From contig NC_072807.1 in NCBI RefSeq assembly GCF_028583425.1, positions 30,261,001 to 30,325,000 on the forward strand: a DNA stretch of 64,000 nucleotides. The letters run 5' to 3'. The DNA comes from Eublepharis macularius. Taxonomy: Eukaryota > Chordata > Lepidosauria > Squamata > Eublepharidae. Of this stretch, positions 11,581 to 22,440 are shown piece by piece. Position 1 is the stretch's first letter, and every line of letters starts with the position of its first letter. The notes beneath the pieces were generated by a model. That model did no database searches, had not been told where the DNA came from, and worked only from the letters and a program-made list of their open reading frames with translations. A program made the translations under genes and the position numbers.

Positions 11581-12047
11581 CCACCCAGGTATGAGCTGAG
11601 CTCTTGATACATGTGCATATAAGAAACACCTAGGTGTTACCAAAGACTCAAAGCAGCCCCCTCCCCACAAAAACAAAGCGGGGGGGGGGGACTCAGAAAC
11701 CACTACAATATCACCAAGCTTAGTGGCTGAAAGAGGGAACTACAAGTAGCTAAAACCCACAGACTCATCTAACAGCCAATAATCCCCTTGGTTTGAGAGG
11801 TTAGGTGATACTAGTTTGTATGTGTGTTTGGTGGGATGGCATACAGGGCATCCAGTAGTCAAGTTGCTCTTTAGGTTGATGGAAATTGTGAATGTGGCTC
11901 TCTATGAGCTGTGGAGGGATTACCACTAGCTCAGAATTTCTTCTAGTACGTCCAGAAGGTCAGTCGGACTGCAGGGACAAATTCCCCAGTCCCAAGATAA
12001 GGGAAGTTGTTATCAGCTGTGTTGGCTAGTTTTGTATATTTTGGTTG
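11581..12047. other. No recognised gene
   Basis: No repeat family or gene recognised. A short poly-G run lies near 11680. Confidence 0.4.
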
Positions 12048-12055
12048 GCCATAAT

Positions 12056-12220
12056 CAGGGTTTTTTTTCTGGGAAAAGAGGTGGTGGAACTCTCAAGAGG
12101 GAAATGAGGAGAAACACATGGGATTCTTTGAAATAATATTATTTTCACAAGCTATTGTTGAGTATTTTCAAGAGGTGCCGGAACTCCGTTCCATCGTGTT
12201 ACCGCTGAAAAAAAGCCCTG
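12056..12220 (-). mobile_element. hAT-like family C element, internally deleted
   Basis: The ends are cagggttttttttctgggaa and accgctgaaaaaaagccctg. Only about 165 bp remain, with both subterminal parts (gaggtggtggaactc and ggaactccgttccatcgtgt). The flanks gccataat (12048-12055) and gtcataat (12221-12228) match at 7 of 8, an aged 8-bp TSD. An AT-rich middle replaces the GC-rich fold-back. Confidence 0.88.
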
Positions 12221-12772
12221 GTCATAATAAAAGTATATAAGTGTTCTGTGTTCTTGGTTTTGCACACAAGATGAGGCAGACAGTTCTTCCTTGTCACATT
12301 CAGGTTCATATCTTCCCAGGGGGGAGAAGAGTACTTGTCATGGTGAGCGGCAGATACCATGTGAAGCAGCTTTTCTCAGAATTTACCTTCCGGACAAGTC
12401 ATTCAAGAACTGAATGCCGATTCCCCGATTCTTTCCTAATCTGTTGATTTAGCAAAGAATCCTCTTGGTTTGCTAAGAATAATCTGTTGACTTTGCTAAG
12501 AATAGGATTGTACCTCGGGGCGGCTTCTCTCCAGTGCAAGGTCCTGAGTTGAAATGCTGTGGAAAGCAGACTCAGGGCTGTCCTGTTCCACAGCAATGGC
12601 AGTTTTCAAGGTGATTTGCTCACCTTCTAGAGAAAAGTGCCCAAGTCCTGAAAGAAACAGCAGGCTATTTTTAAGACACAGATGTTTTAATTGCTTATTA
12701 TTATTATTTTAAATCCTGCTTTCCTCCTGGATTATCACTTCTCGATTTTAAAATGCGTATGAGGCTGAAACC

Positions 12773-12907
12773 AGGGCCAGAGCATTTTCCATCCTGGCCC
12801 TCCCGACCTGGTGGAACTCTCTGTCGGAAGACACTCGGGCCCACCAAGATCTTGTATCTTTTCGGCAGGCCTGTAAGACAGAGATGTTCCGCCAGACATA
12901 TGGCTGA
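12773..12907 (+). pseudogene. Relic C-terminus of a LINE reverse-transcriptase ORF (L2/CR1 type)
   Basis: One frame reads 44 codons to a stop, including the segments RARAFSILALPTWWNSL and FRQACKTEMFRQTYG. The pattern 'WNSLP...R...SFR..LK..LF' is the usual end of L2/CR1-like ORF2 proteins. It is truncated at both ends and sits among SINE fragments. Confidence 0.7.
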
Positions 12908-13075
12908 GGCCAGCACGGGATCCATCTAATCAGCCTCTCTGCCAGTCTCCTACCAGCAGTGGGGCTATATGATCATCTGCTCCCCCCCACACACACACGA
13001 GGAGTTACAGTTAGAGTTTATTAACTCACACCTCCACCCTTTCTTACATGTATGATGTGCAGGGAAAGGGGCAGG

Positions 13076-13268
13076 GGGACCCCACTCCTCCACTTGAAGC
13101 CAGCTGGGTGACCTTGGGTCAGTCACAGCTTCTGGGAGCTCTCTCAGCCCCACCCACCTCACAGGGTGTTTGTTGTTGTGGGGATAATAACAGCATACTT
13201 TGTAAACCATGTTAAGTTGTCCTGAAGGGCGGAATATAAATTGGTGGTGGTGGTGGTGGTTGTTATCT
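13076..13268 (+). repeat. tRNA-derived SINE, family E, 5'-truncated
   Basis: It has ctccacttgaagccagctgg, tgaccttgggtcagtcacag and ctcacagggtgtttgttgtt, then a (GGT)n tail near 13243-13260. It lacks the tRNA head. Confidence 0.85.
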
Positions 13269-13326
13269 AGGATACTGAAAATTATGCTTGTTGACCGAAT
13301 GGGATAAATGAGTCTGTGTTTTTATT

Positions 13327-13450
13327 TGCACCTGACGAAGAGAGCTGTGGCTCTTGAAAGCTTATGCTACAATAAAGTTGGTTAGTCTTAAAGGTGCCAC
13401 TGGACTCTGCTATTTTGCTACTGCAGACTAACACGCTTAACTCCTCTGGA
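13327..13450 (+). repeat. Family G retroposon fragment
   Basis: The diagnostic run is gaagagagctgtggctcttg, aaagcttatgctacaataaa, gttggttagtcttaaaggtg and ccactggactctgc, then actaacacgcttaactcctc. The same module occurs at 29414, 43572, 46672, 50885, 53085 and 60940. Confidence 0.85.
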
Positions 13451-13510
13451 TCTGTGATTTTATTGTTTTATTTATTGTGATTTTATCAGTTTGGTATAGT
13501 GGTTTGGTGA

Positions 13511-13753
13511 GAGACAGTTTGGTGTAGTAGTTAAGAGTGCGGGACTCTAATCTGGAGAACCGGGTTTGATTCCCCACTCCTCCACTTGAAGACAACTGGG
13601 TGACCTTGGGTCAGTCACAGCTCTCTCAGCCCCACCCACCTCACAGGGTGTTTTGTTGTGGGGATAATAATGACATACTTTGTAAACCCCTCTGAGTAGG
13701 CATTAAGTTGTCCTGAAGGGTGGTATATAAGTCAAATGTTGTTGTTGCTGTTA
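13511..13753 (+). repeat. tRNA-derived SINE, family E, full length
   Basis: It has a tRNA-like head with A box (tggtgtagtagttaagagtg) and B box (ggtttgattccccactcc), the body tgaccttgggtcagtcacag and ctcacagggtgttttgttgt, and a tail at gtatataagtcaaatgttgt with (GTT)n. Confidence 0.92.
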
Positions 13754-13761
13754 TATCTACT

Positions 13762-13830
13762 GCTGTAACCTGCCCTGATCCTGCTTGCAGGGCGGGCGGG
13801 CTATAAATTAAATAACAACAACAACATTGC
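13762..13830 (+). repeat. LINE (L2-like) 3' tail fragment
   Basis: aacctgccctgatcctgctt then gggcgggcgggctataaatt ends in an (AAC)n run, like the 3' tail of L2-type LINEs in reptiles. Confidence 0.5.
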
Positions 13831-14163
13831 TACCCAGTAGTATCGTGGTAGATCCAGCAGAGCTCTTAGTGACATCGCTGTAGCCTTGCCCCCATGGCCA
13901 CAAATCTCAGTAAGCTTAAGCAATGGAAATGAATTTTAGATTTCTTCCTTGGAACAGAGTTCTTTGGAATGAGTAGTGAGCCCTGTATTAAGGTATGGAT
14001 GGAGCCCCAGGCAGATGCCTCCAGAAAGCCCATCATCTCTGGCTTGAGAAGTTAAGCGCTAGCGTGAATCCCGAAGGCCATTCAAAGATCTCTGCTTCAG
14101 GAAGCATTTTTTTAAAGGCAAAAAGTCACCACCATGTGAGTTTTGCCTTTCTCATGAACTACA

Positions 14164-14358
14164 AGGAGGGATCATGGTTCAGCAGGGGAATACCTGCTTC
14201 TCATGCAATAGGTCCCAGGTTCAATCCCCAGCATCGCCAATTAAGAGGGAGCAGCTGATGGGAAAGAGAGCCTGGAGAGCAGTGGCCTGAGAAGACAATA
14301 CCGATCTTGGTAGGCCAAGGGTCTGACCAAGTATAAGGCAGCTTCATATATTCTTGTG
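14164..14358 (+). repeat. tRNA-derived SINE, family F
   Basis: It has the head ggatcatggttcagcagggg, a very good B box (aggttcaatccccagcatc), the body gatgggaaagagagcctgga, and the tail agtataaggcagcttcatat. Confidence 0.88.
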
Positions 14359-15091
14359 TATGCTGCTGTATGCCATTCCAATGATGCAGTGTAGGTCTAA
14401 TTTGATGTATGAACAGTGGGGGAGCAAATCACATCGCCCAAGATGCTGAGCGAGTATGAGTATAACGCTGAGTGAGAATCTGAATTGGCATCCTGATCTT
14501 AAACAGATGTAGCCAAAGCTAAAACCCCACTCCATTGTGAAGCTCTGTTCAGCGAACTTTCTTGAGGGTCTTTCCCAGCATCTGCTATCTGAGGTTCTGT
14601 AACTAAAGATGCAAAAAAAAAAGAAAATGAAAAAAATGGAATGTGGAACCTTCAGCATGGAAAACGTACACCTGAGCAGTGAGCCTCTTACTACCTGGTG
14701 TTCAATGGGAGTTAATTCCTGGTATGCTTAAGATTGCAGCCTTCAGGCCAGCCCAACTACTAGGCAAACCTAGGTGATTGCCCAGGGCACCAGATGTTGA
14801 GGTGTGCCTCCGTGAAACTGCATCGTCGGCATAAGATGCAAAAGGCAAGAAGGAGCCAGATTGAAGGGAAGCTTGTTATTAAACAGCCTCTAGAATCTGT
14901 CTTCTATAGCTGCACAGAGGGCTTTTAAAGAGCGTATTTGTTTTTATATTGTTCATTTTAAATGCCAGATAATTAAAACATTCATTCCAGATGTCTCACT
15001 TCTCTCTTTGGCGGGGGCGGGGCACCAAAGTCAGTCCACTAAGGGAGAAAAAAAAAACGTTGGACCAGCCCTGGCAGCCTTATAGACAATA
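14359..15091. other. No recognised gene
   Basis: Non-coding-looking sequence with A-rich patches near 14608-14635 and 15046-15057. Confidence 0.4.
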
Positions 15092-15099
15092 TTATGGAG

Positions 15100-15526
15100 T
15101 AGAGATGAGCACGAACTGGAAAAAACCCCGAACCGTGCCATTTGTGGTTTGTTGCATTTCACGAACCACGAACTTTCATGAACCTGCCCTGGTTCGCAAA
15201 CCGGTTCAATTGGTTAATGAAAATATCACATCCAGGTCAGCAAATTGTCACTTCCGGGTCAGCAGAAGGTCACTTCCAGGCCAGCAGAAGGCCACTTCTG
15301 GGTCAGCAGAAGGTCTGCAGGAAGTCTGTCTCCTGTTGCCTAGGAAACTGATTGATCGGCACCAGGCTGTCTGCAGGGACAAACCAAAAAATGAACCAAA
15401 CAAACCAGTCTAAAGTTCACGGTGGTTCATCAGAAATGGGCTCTGACGAACCGCTGGTTCGCGAACCATGAACCAGCCCAGATCATCACGGACTTTGGTT
15501 CGTATTTTGGTTCATGCCCATCTCTA
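15100..15526. mobile_element. hAT-like non-autonomous element, family M, with perfect TSD
   Basis: The ends tagagatgagcacgaac and gttcatgcccatctcta are inverted repeats. A perfect 8-bp TSD, ttatggag, lies at 15092-15099 and 15527-15534. Subterminal regions are built of repeated 'cgaacc'/'ggttcg' motifs in both orientations. The middle (about 15234-15325) has four to five imperfect ~21-bp tandem units of ggtcagcagaaggtcacttc. Non-coding. Confidence 0.92.
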
Positions 15527-15666
15527 TTATGGAGCCATATTGCAAGTGGTGTCCACATTCACAAATAACAAACATGCCCCTTCCCCCTCTTCTTCCCAAG
15601 TTCGTTCGTGGGAAATCAGTGTTCTTCTCTCTCACTGGCAAAATATGCCATATTTTGATGAAACAA

Positions 15667-15770
15667 ATTAGGGGGTTGCAATCCCACCGGAAGTGAAGTT
15701 ACACACTTGTAAGTCCATTGAAATCAATGGGCTTAGAAGAACCGGGTAATTCCGCTTAGAAATGCACTGT
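15667..15770. repeat. Small palindromic element, family W
   Basis: ttgcaatcccaccggaagtg ... ccattgaaatcaatgggctt ... tccgcttagaaatgcactgt folds on the central palindrome cattgaaatcaatg. Relatives lie at 39991, 45509 and 62324. Confidence 0.6.
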
Positions 15771-15779
15771 TATATTTGT

Positions 15780-16417
15780 AAAATTGTTCTCAAGCAAAAG
15801 GCCTCGTAATACTGCCATTCTTTCAATTTCTTTTATCTTTTTAATTCAGGAGACTTTCTCTGGCTCAAACAAACACGCCAGCCACCTTTTTGCATCCATT
15901 GGCAAATCCTCCAAAACAATCCTCAGCGTTAGGCAAGGACTGCTTTCATTATTCCTGGTTGGTCTCTCCCATCCCTCATTGTCAAGCTGTCACCTCAGAA
16001 TTTAATTACAAAAGCTACAAACTTATCTGATGAAACTTTATTGCATGCACTTTCCTAAATGAGAGATGTATTAAACTCCAAGCTGCTTAAATGAAAACAA
16101 AAAGGGGGGATGTGGCTTGGCGCATTGCAGGTACAGGAATTGCAACCCTTATGTAGCTGAACTTAGTTTTATATAAAACAGATGCTTCTGTCTCCTGGGC
16201 CTGCTTTTACCCTTACAAATCCCATTCCTTGGGCTGCTACTGTACTTGTCCCCAAAATCATAATGAGAGAACAATTAATATCAGTTGTCTGTTTGTGCTG
16301 GACTTGAGTCTACTGAGCTACCTCTCAAAGAAATAGCTTCTTTCCTTCTGGGTGGGCTTCTTCTACACACCAACACCCATCTCAGTTCTTATACAGGTAC
16401 TTGGGTGAAGTGTCATT
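15780..16417. other. No recognised gene
   Basis: Unique-looking AT-rich sequence. Confidence 0.4.
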
Positions 16418-16670
16418 GAGAGCCAGTTTGGTGTAGTGGTTAAGAACGGCAGGACTCTCATCTGGAGAACCGGGTTTGATTTCCCTATTCCTCTGCTTGA
16501 AGCTATCTGGGTGACCTTGGGTCAGTCACAACTCTTTCAGAGCTTTCTCAGCCCCACCCACCTCACAGGGTGATTGTTGTGTGAGGATAATAATAACATG
16601 CTTTGGAAGCTGCTCTGAGTGGGCGTTAAGTTGTCCTGAAGGGTGGTATATAAATCGAATGTTATAATTA
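16418..16670 (+). repeat. tRNA-derived SINE, family E, full length
   Basis: It has the A box tggtgtagtggttaagaacg, the B box ggtttgatttccctattcc, and the body tgaccttgggtcagtcaca, ctcacagggtgattgttgtg and gttaagttgtcctgaagggt, with the tail tataaatcgaatgttataat. Confidence 0.92.
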
Positions 16671-16734
16671 CTATTTTTACTATTACTACTTTTATTAGCG
16701 TTCAAATAGGAATCTAGTAAGAGCTTAAAGACTA

Positions 16735-17140
16735 ACTACATTTATTCCAGCCAGTTGCCCTGGAAGGCCAAAGAAACACGGCATAGAAGCTGAAGCCCTC
16801 CCCTGCGGCTGCCTCCCAGCACTGGTGCTTGCTGCCTCTGTAGATGGGGGCTGCCGTCAGTCATCGCGGCTGGTATCCATTAATGGACTGCTCCCCCATG
16901 AATCTGTCTAACCCCCTTTTAATGATATCTATGCTCATGGCCACCACTGCTTTCACCGGCAGTGAATTCCACAGTTTGGTGAAGGAACACCAAATAAAAC
17001 AAAAATCTTTCCCTCAGCAGAAAATGAAAGCGGGAAACAGAGGAATCTCCCATAACTTTGGTGCCATGACCAACAAGGCCCTTCCTTGGCCAACCAATCT
17101 CTAGCTTCAGAGGTACCTGAAGAAGGACCTCCAAAGATGA
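16735..17140 (-). repeat. CR1 LINE 3' fragment
   Basis: On the minus strand it reads through the CR1-typical 'aaactgtggaattcactgcc', 'gtggccatgagcatagatat' and 'cattaaaagggggttagaca' forms (compare + strand 16911-16985). It is 5'-truncated with no intact frame. Confidence 0.75.
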
Positions 17141-17313
17141 CTGGAGAGGTTGGGTATGTTCACATGGCAGTCCTTAAGTTGTGCTGGCCCCAGGCCACAT
17201 GGGGATTGATGCTGGAATAAATTTAGCCGGTCTTTATGGTGCTGCTAGGCTCCTGGTTTATTTTGCCACTATAGACTAAAATAGATGCCTCATACAGGAA
17301 GACTATTTATTTA

Positions 17314-17425
17314 ATGTATTGTCGAAGGCTTTCACGGCCGGAGAACGACGGTTGTTGTGGGTTTTCCGGGCTGTATTGCCGTGGCCAAGACCACGGCAAT
17401 ACAGCCCGGAAAACCCACAACAACC
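17314..17425. mobile_element. Family H palindromic element, short copy
   Basis: The unpaired left end, tgtattgtcgaaggctttca then cggccggagaacgac, is followed by a perfect inverted repeat. Arm 17352-17386 (ggttgttgtgggttttccgg onward) and arm 17391-17425 are separated by only four bases. It is flanked by actatttattta on both sides (17302-17313 and 17426-17437), part of which may be chance in AT-rich sequence. Confidence 0.85.
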
Positions 17426-17434
17426 ACTATTTAT

Positions 17435-17885
17435 TTATTTGTTTATTTATTTATGTCATTTATAGTCCGCCTTTCTCACTGAGACTCAAGGCAGATTACA
17501 CGGTATGAGATTAGTACAATCAGTATCAAAGACATTTCCATACAGTGTCAAGGACATTTCCATAAACAATGTCATAGGGTAAATAGATACAAGTTTTAAA
17601 AGGCATAGCGTTAACAAGAATCCAATACAGAGTAGAAAAAATACTGAAACAGAACAGAACTAACATTAGACAACATGGAGCACAGGTGGTACATAGGAGT
17701 ATATATTTAAAGCAGCAGATAATACATAAGGCAATATAGTGATGAAGTCTCTACGGTCCCTAACTCATTAGCTAAGCATCTGAGACCCTGTCTCTACAAT
17801 ACAGCCCTCCCATTTGAGTAAAAAGCCTTTTTGAATAGTTTGGTTTTGCATTGTTTGCGGAAAGCCAGGAGAGAGATACATTTTT
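17435..17885 (-). repeat. Interspersed repeat, family P
   Basis: tagtccgcctttctcactga and gactcaaggcagattacacg begin a module that recurs in short form at 51370-51460 and in its duplicate. The remaining 350 bp carry CATTTCCATA-type short repeats and end in a former coding-like or SINE tail (ggaaagccaggagagag). The class is unknown; the left part resembles the 3' tail of tRNA SINEs. Confidence 0.5.
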
Positions 17886-18716
17886 CTCTCTTTACAATTT
17901 CCATCATACAATTGGTCCCCTACAGAGCACCACCGGGAAGAACAAATGCACTCTCACAAGCAGTCTTATAAAGATGCACAGGGAGCTTGTGTGTGTGTGT
18001 GTGTGTGTTGCGGGGCAGAAACAATTGTTAAAAAAAATACAAGACTGCCTTTATCAGAAACCTCAGAGCTGTGATGACATAACATCATCTTTCTTTCCAG
18101 AATTCAGAGGAATGACGCGTGTTGACAGATGGCTTTCATTGCCTAACGTGGCCGGCTTCTCCTGGCTCCAAATCAACTCATTAAAAAAAAAAAAGATCAG
18201 CATAGACACTGTGTGCTTTCTTCTGTTGTTCTTTTGGCATGTGCCAGAGTGCATAGCTGGATACTGATTCGAAATGGAAAACTGACGTCTAACCCGTGTG
18301 AAGGATGACGTGTATTTGAATGCACAAAAGGCAAGAGAACTCTGTGCACAGACAACTCATCACTTTTTATAGATGTGACTTTAACAAATAATAATACGGG
18401 TTCTTCATCTGTTCGTACACAGCTGGAATCCACGCGAGGCCCTTGTTTTACCAGTCAGCCACCATCACAATTGGAAGCTGATCCAAAGCTGAGAAGCAAA
18501 ACTACAGATCCAAAGACCTTAAGACGACTTTGAAACATAACAAAACTGGTCATGGACCAAACAAAACAAAGGAGTTTCTAAAAACCATTTCATGGTATTA
18601 CAAGAAAGCTAGCTCTGAGCAATATGCAAGAATGAGGCAGTAGCCACGGGTTACATTTTCTTCCTTCTGAAGACTTCAGGGGGGAAAAATTAGGTACCAT
18701 CTTGAATACTGTTTAC
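17886..18716. other. No recognised gene
   Basis: It includes a (GT)n run at 17989-18008 and otherwise unique-looking sequence. The 138-codon frame crosses the (GT)n run and is not protein-like. Confidence 0.4.
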
Positions 18717-18937
18717 TGGACAGCCAGCGTGTCAGACTAGGGTCAAACCTGTCCTCTCCCATGGAAGCTCACTGGGTGAACTTGGGCCAGCCACAGTCTG
18801 TCACCCTAACCTACCTCATAGGGGTGTTGTTGTGAGGATAACATGGAGGGGTAGAAGGGGATGTAAGCTGTTTCGGGTCTTCATTGGGCGAAAAGCAGGG
18901 TAGCAATATCTAAATATATGATAAGTAAATAAATATT
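18717..18937 (+). repeat. tRNA-derived SINE, family E, degraded
   Basis: gtcagactagggtcaaacct, gtgaacttgggccagccaca, cctcataggggtgttgttgt, and a tail of taagtaaataaata. Confidence 0.75.
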
Positions 18938-19123
18938 GGTTTTGTACATCAAGTCTGAACCCAGTGCCCTGCCCTGCCCTGATGCAAAAATGGTCAGATC
19001 ACACATAGAAGAATGTTTTTAGGGGAGGAAAATGAAACCTAATACAAATATTATAGACTGAATCTACATACGTGGAGGAATGGTAGAGTCTTGCAATGGT
19101 AATGATGGATTGTACTACTACAG

Positions 19124-19308
19124 GTGGAAGACCAAATCCACACTTAGCAGCACAGTGCTAAACAGGCAAAGTAAGAGCGTCCTTCTGGTGCATTTTATGA
19201 CGTCATCGCGCCATGGTGCTGCTCTTGTGGCATGATGACATCATAAAACATGCCAGAAAGATGCTCTCACTCTGCCTGTTTAGCGCTGTGCCGTTAAGTG
19301 TGGATTTT
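19124..19308. repeat. Palindromic fold-back element, family I
   Basis: The arms ccaaatccacacttagcagc acagtgctaaacaggcaaag and, on the right, the complement (ctctgcctgtttagcgctgt, gccgttaagtgtggattttc) pair across about 75 bp. The loop is centred on catcgcgccatggtgctgctc. MITE-like, no coding. Confidence 0.8.
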
Positions 19309-20075
19309 CCCCAAGTGTATGCTTCCCTTTCATTAAAATATTCCCCTGCAAATAGAAAAGTAGCACTGCAAAGCTAGAAACTCTTCCTCAAATGTATTCT
19401 GTTTTCAAGAATTACTCTAAATTTGGGCAGCATGCAATAAGTATATACCCCACTTGCAGTCGGCCACCTTAATATTCTATCACCTCATTTTGCTGCATCC
19501 TATTTCCAGAGATGGAAATCAGAGGCAGGAAAATTGTCCTGTTCTAGAATCTGCTGTCCCAATACTCGATAGTAAGATGGGCCTGTGAGGCAATCCCTTC
19601 TGAGTTATTCGAGGCAGTGCCCCTGATTTCTGTACAGTCCGCATGCTGCAAGGTACAGTGTGACATTCCCCAGAAGGGGGATCATGTTCAATGAAGTCAT
19701 TTGAGGCGATGCCAGGATCCTCTGCTAGGGAGGAAGTTGTTGTCTCTTCGGTGAATCTGAGAGGGATGGAACAGGCTGTACTCTAGACACACTGTCATTT
19801 AAAAAAAAATTATAACGGCTAGGAAGCATACTTCCCTTTCGGGCCTGGTTCACACATGCACTCTTGTTGCACTGTTTGCATGTGTGAAACTGTCATCAGA
19901 ACAGACACGTTTTATATAGTTTGAGATAAACTCACACCACAGTACTTTTAAATGGGCACAATTCCCATATTTGGCTGAGAAAAAAAATGCCCGGTGTTAA
20001 AAGCAGGCTAAGACTCTGAAAAGAGACCAACGTGGACACATGAACTAGCTGTTCAAGAGGAGTTCTTATGAACTC

Positions 20076-20510
20076 GTTCATAAGAAGATGCTTTATACTG
20101 AATCAGACCGTTCGCCTATCCAGGCCAATATTGTCTGCTCATACCAGCAGCTCTCCAATGTCTCAAGTGGAGGCCTTTCACATCACCTGTGACTAGGGTT
20201 GCCAGCCTCCAGGTAGTGGCTGGAGATCTCCTGGAATTACAACTGGTCTCCAGGCCACAGAGATCAGTTCACCTGGAGAAAATGGCTACTTTTGGGGGTG
20301 GAGTCTATGGAATTATGCCATGCCAAGGTCCTTTCCCTCCCCAAACCCTACTTTCTCCAGGTTTCTCCCTCCAGATCTCCAGGAATTTCCCAACCTGGAG
20401 CTGGCAACCCTACTTGTGACTGATGGTTTTAACTAGAGATGCTGGGGATTGAACCCGAAATCTTCTGCATGCCGAGCAGGTGCGCTGCTGCTGAGCCACA
20501 GCCCCTCCCC
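20076..20510 (-). repeat. tRNA-derived SINE (family F) split by family A element
   Basis: In minus orientation the tail is at 20076-20193 (taagaagatgctttatactg, aatcagaccgttcgcctatc) and the head at 20412-20510, with B box gggattgaacccgaaatctt and A-box complement ctgctgctgagccacagccc. Removing the 218-bp A insert and one TSD copy restores a continuous SINE. Confidence 0.88.
20194..20411 (-). mobile_element. Family A inverted-repeat element inserted in a SINE
   Basis: The ends agggttgccagcctccaggt and acctggagctggcaaccct are inverted repeats. The flanks acctgtgact (20184-20193) and acttgtgact (20412-20421) agree at 9 of 10 bases. The length of 218 bp is typical of the family. Non-coding. Confidence 0.92.
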
Positions 20511-20514
20511 AGAG

Positions 20515-21380
20515 ATCCCAGAATGTTCCTCTTTGTCACATTTCTTCTGATTGACAGCTGCTGCTTTTCAGATGCAGCAAAAGCACAGATAGGCAACATC
20601 AGGTGATAATTGCATTAACGACATGAGCAGAGTTGCTGAATCCACCCTTTGCTATCTGTAAAGTTTAATATAGACACAACTCACCTCCCGAGGCAAGGAT
20701 CGGATATTGACAATGTTCAGTTGAATTTGAAGCTAATGGAAGAATGCTAATTAGGAGCATGTCTGTCTGTAAGTGGTGCTGCCTGTTGGCACTCCTGAAG
20801 AGTCAGGCTGTCTCTTCCCACATGAAAAGCTGTGGCAGAGCATCACTTATCTGAGCATCTTTGCGGCGCTGCTCCACAAAGGTTGTGCTTTTGTTGTTCT
20901 TCTGTAAAACAAAACAAAACTCGTTCAAACTTCCAGTATTTGCATTATAAGATCCACAAACGAAGATGTCCTTAGGAAATACAACCAGCGCACCCAAACA
21001 CGGCCTTCTGAGCGGTGCATAAAACCTGCCCTACCTCCTTATTATTCCCCTCAGCTGACTGCGTTACCTTTGCTAGTTCTGCCCACAGACAGATGCAAAA
21101 ACCACATCAGCCAGCGCTGCTGTTGAATCAACTGACTAAGTGTGATTTAAGTCCCAAACAAGGTTTATTGCAGATCTTAAACAAGTATAATAATGGCTGC
21201 ATCACTCAGCAAGTCAGCGTAGGTCCAGGCCTAATCACCTCTGTTCTGCTTCGTGTCCTACTGTACTACATTGCCTAAGAGGCGGTGCTTCTAACTCTAT
21301 TGTCCAGAGCCATTATGATATCTAAGAACACCACAAACTATGTAGGGATGCCAATTGCCCACTGGTGGCAGACCTTCCAC
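20515..21380. other. No recognised gene
   Basis: Unique-looking sequence. No gene supported. Confidence 0.4.
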
Positions 21381-21381
21381 T

Positions 21382-21597
21382 AGGGTTGTCAGTTCCAAAT
21401 TGGGATGTTCCTGGAGAGTTGGGGGGTGGAGCCTGGAGAAGGCAAGTTTGGGGAGGTGAGGGACCTTGGCTGGGTATAATTACAGAGGGTCCACTCTCCA
21501 AAGCAGCCATTTTCTCCAGGGGACTGGATCTCTGAGACCTGGAGATCAGTTGTCATTCTGGGAGATCTCCAGCCACAACCAGGAGGTTGGCAACCCT
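21382..21597 (+). repeat. Family A inverted-repeat element
   Basis: It starts agggttgtcagttccaaatt and ends aaccaggaggttggcaaccct. The interior has gggtataattacagagggtc and aaagcagccattttctccag. The target duplication is not clear. Confidence 0.9.
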
Positions 21598-22432
21598 ACC
21601 GCCTACCCCCACTGCCTCTGCCTACCACTTATTGGCTGGGTGGCAGGAGGAAAATGGGGGGGCAACATGGGGGTGAGCAATCAACATCCCTGGAGTAAGG
21701 ATGCCACTTCCAGAGTGACCCAGAAGTGACATCATTGTGGCTGATGATGCTTTAGCAAGTGGTGTTGGGGTTAGACCCAGGGTCAAATCTCCACTCCGCC
21801 ATGGAAGTTCACAGGGTGACCTCTGTCCGGAGGTCCATTCTTGGAGGTCTGTGCTCCCCACTGCCATTCCATGGGGGGCATCAATCAGTGGCAGCGATGC
21901 TATTACATCACTTCTGGATTCAGAACTGGAAGTGATGGCATGGCACTCCATTCGCTCTGTTTTTTAAAAAAGAAAAGCCAGTGTTAGGGAAGAAAAAATG
22001 GCACTTGTGAAGGGAAATGGCACCAATGCAGAAGAGGCGTGGAAACCCACACCTTCTGATGCAAACTCGCCCCAAAACTACTTCAAGTAGGATCTTTCAG
22101 GAATGATTTATCAAAGCAGGTTTGGGGAGACCTACAGCAGAACCGGGAAAAACTGCTGCACGATGATATCTTGCAGAGGTCTTCCCCAAAAAGCAGCTGT
22201 GGCAGGGGGGAGTGAGGAAAACCTTTGCACTGAAGCCGCCTCAAGCCGGAAGAGGACTGTAGTAGAATCAAGAATCAGGTCAAGGCTGCAGAGCCAGTTC
22301 ACAGATCAGGAGATTAAGGCCAAGCGCTTCTTACAGCAAAGGCTCCAAGCAAGGGACAGAAGCAAGGTCAGGTGGAAGGCAAGACAGCTGGGGCTCTTCC
22401 GTGCAAAAGCCAGAGTGTCCAGTCCAGAACGA
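21598..22432. other. Repeat debris, no recognised gene
   Basis: It includes a small family E SINE piece (about 21765-21830: cagggtcaaatctccactcc, ccatggaagttcacagggtg) and a 'gtgacatcattg / gatgctattacatcacttct' motif shared with other GC-rich repeats in this window. Confidence 0.4.
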
Positions 22433-22440
22433 GAAAGAAG

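Noticed and set aside
13535..13585. tRNA genes at SINE heads (A and B boxes)
   Set aside because: The heads do not close a tRNA cloverleaf and are followed by the repeated SINE body in every case.
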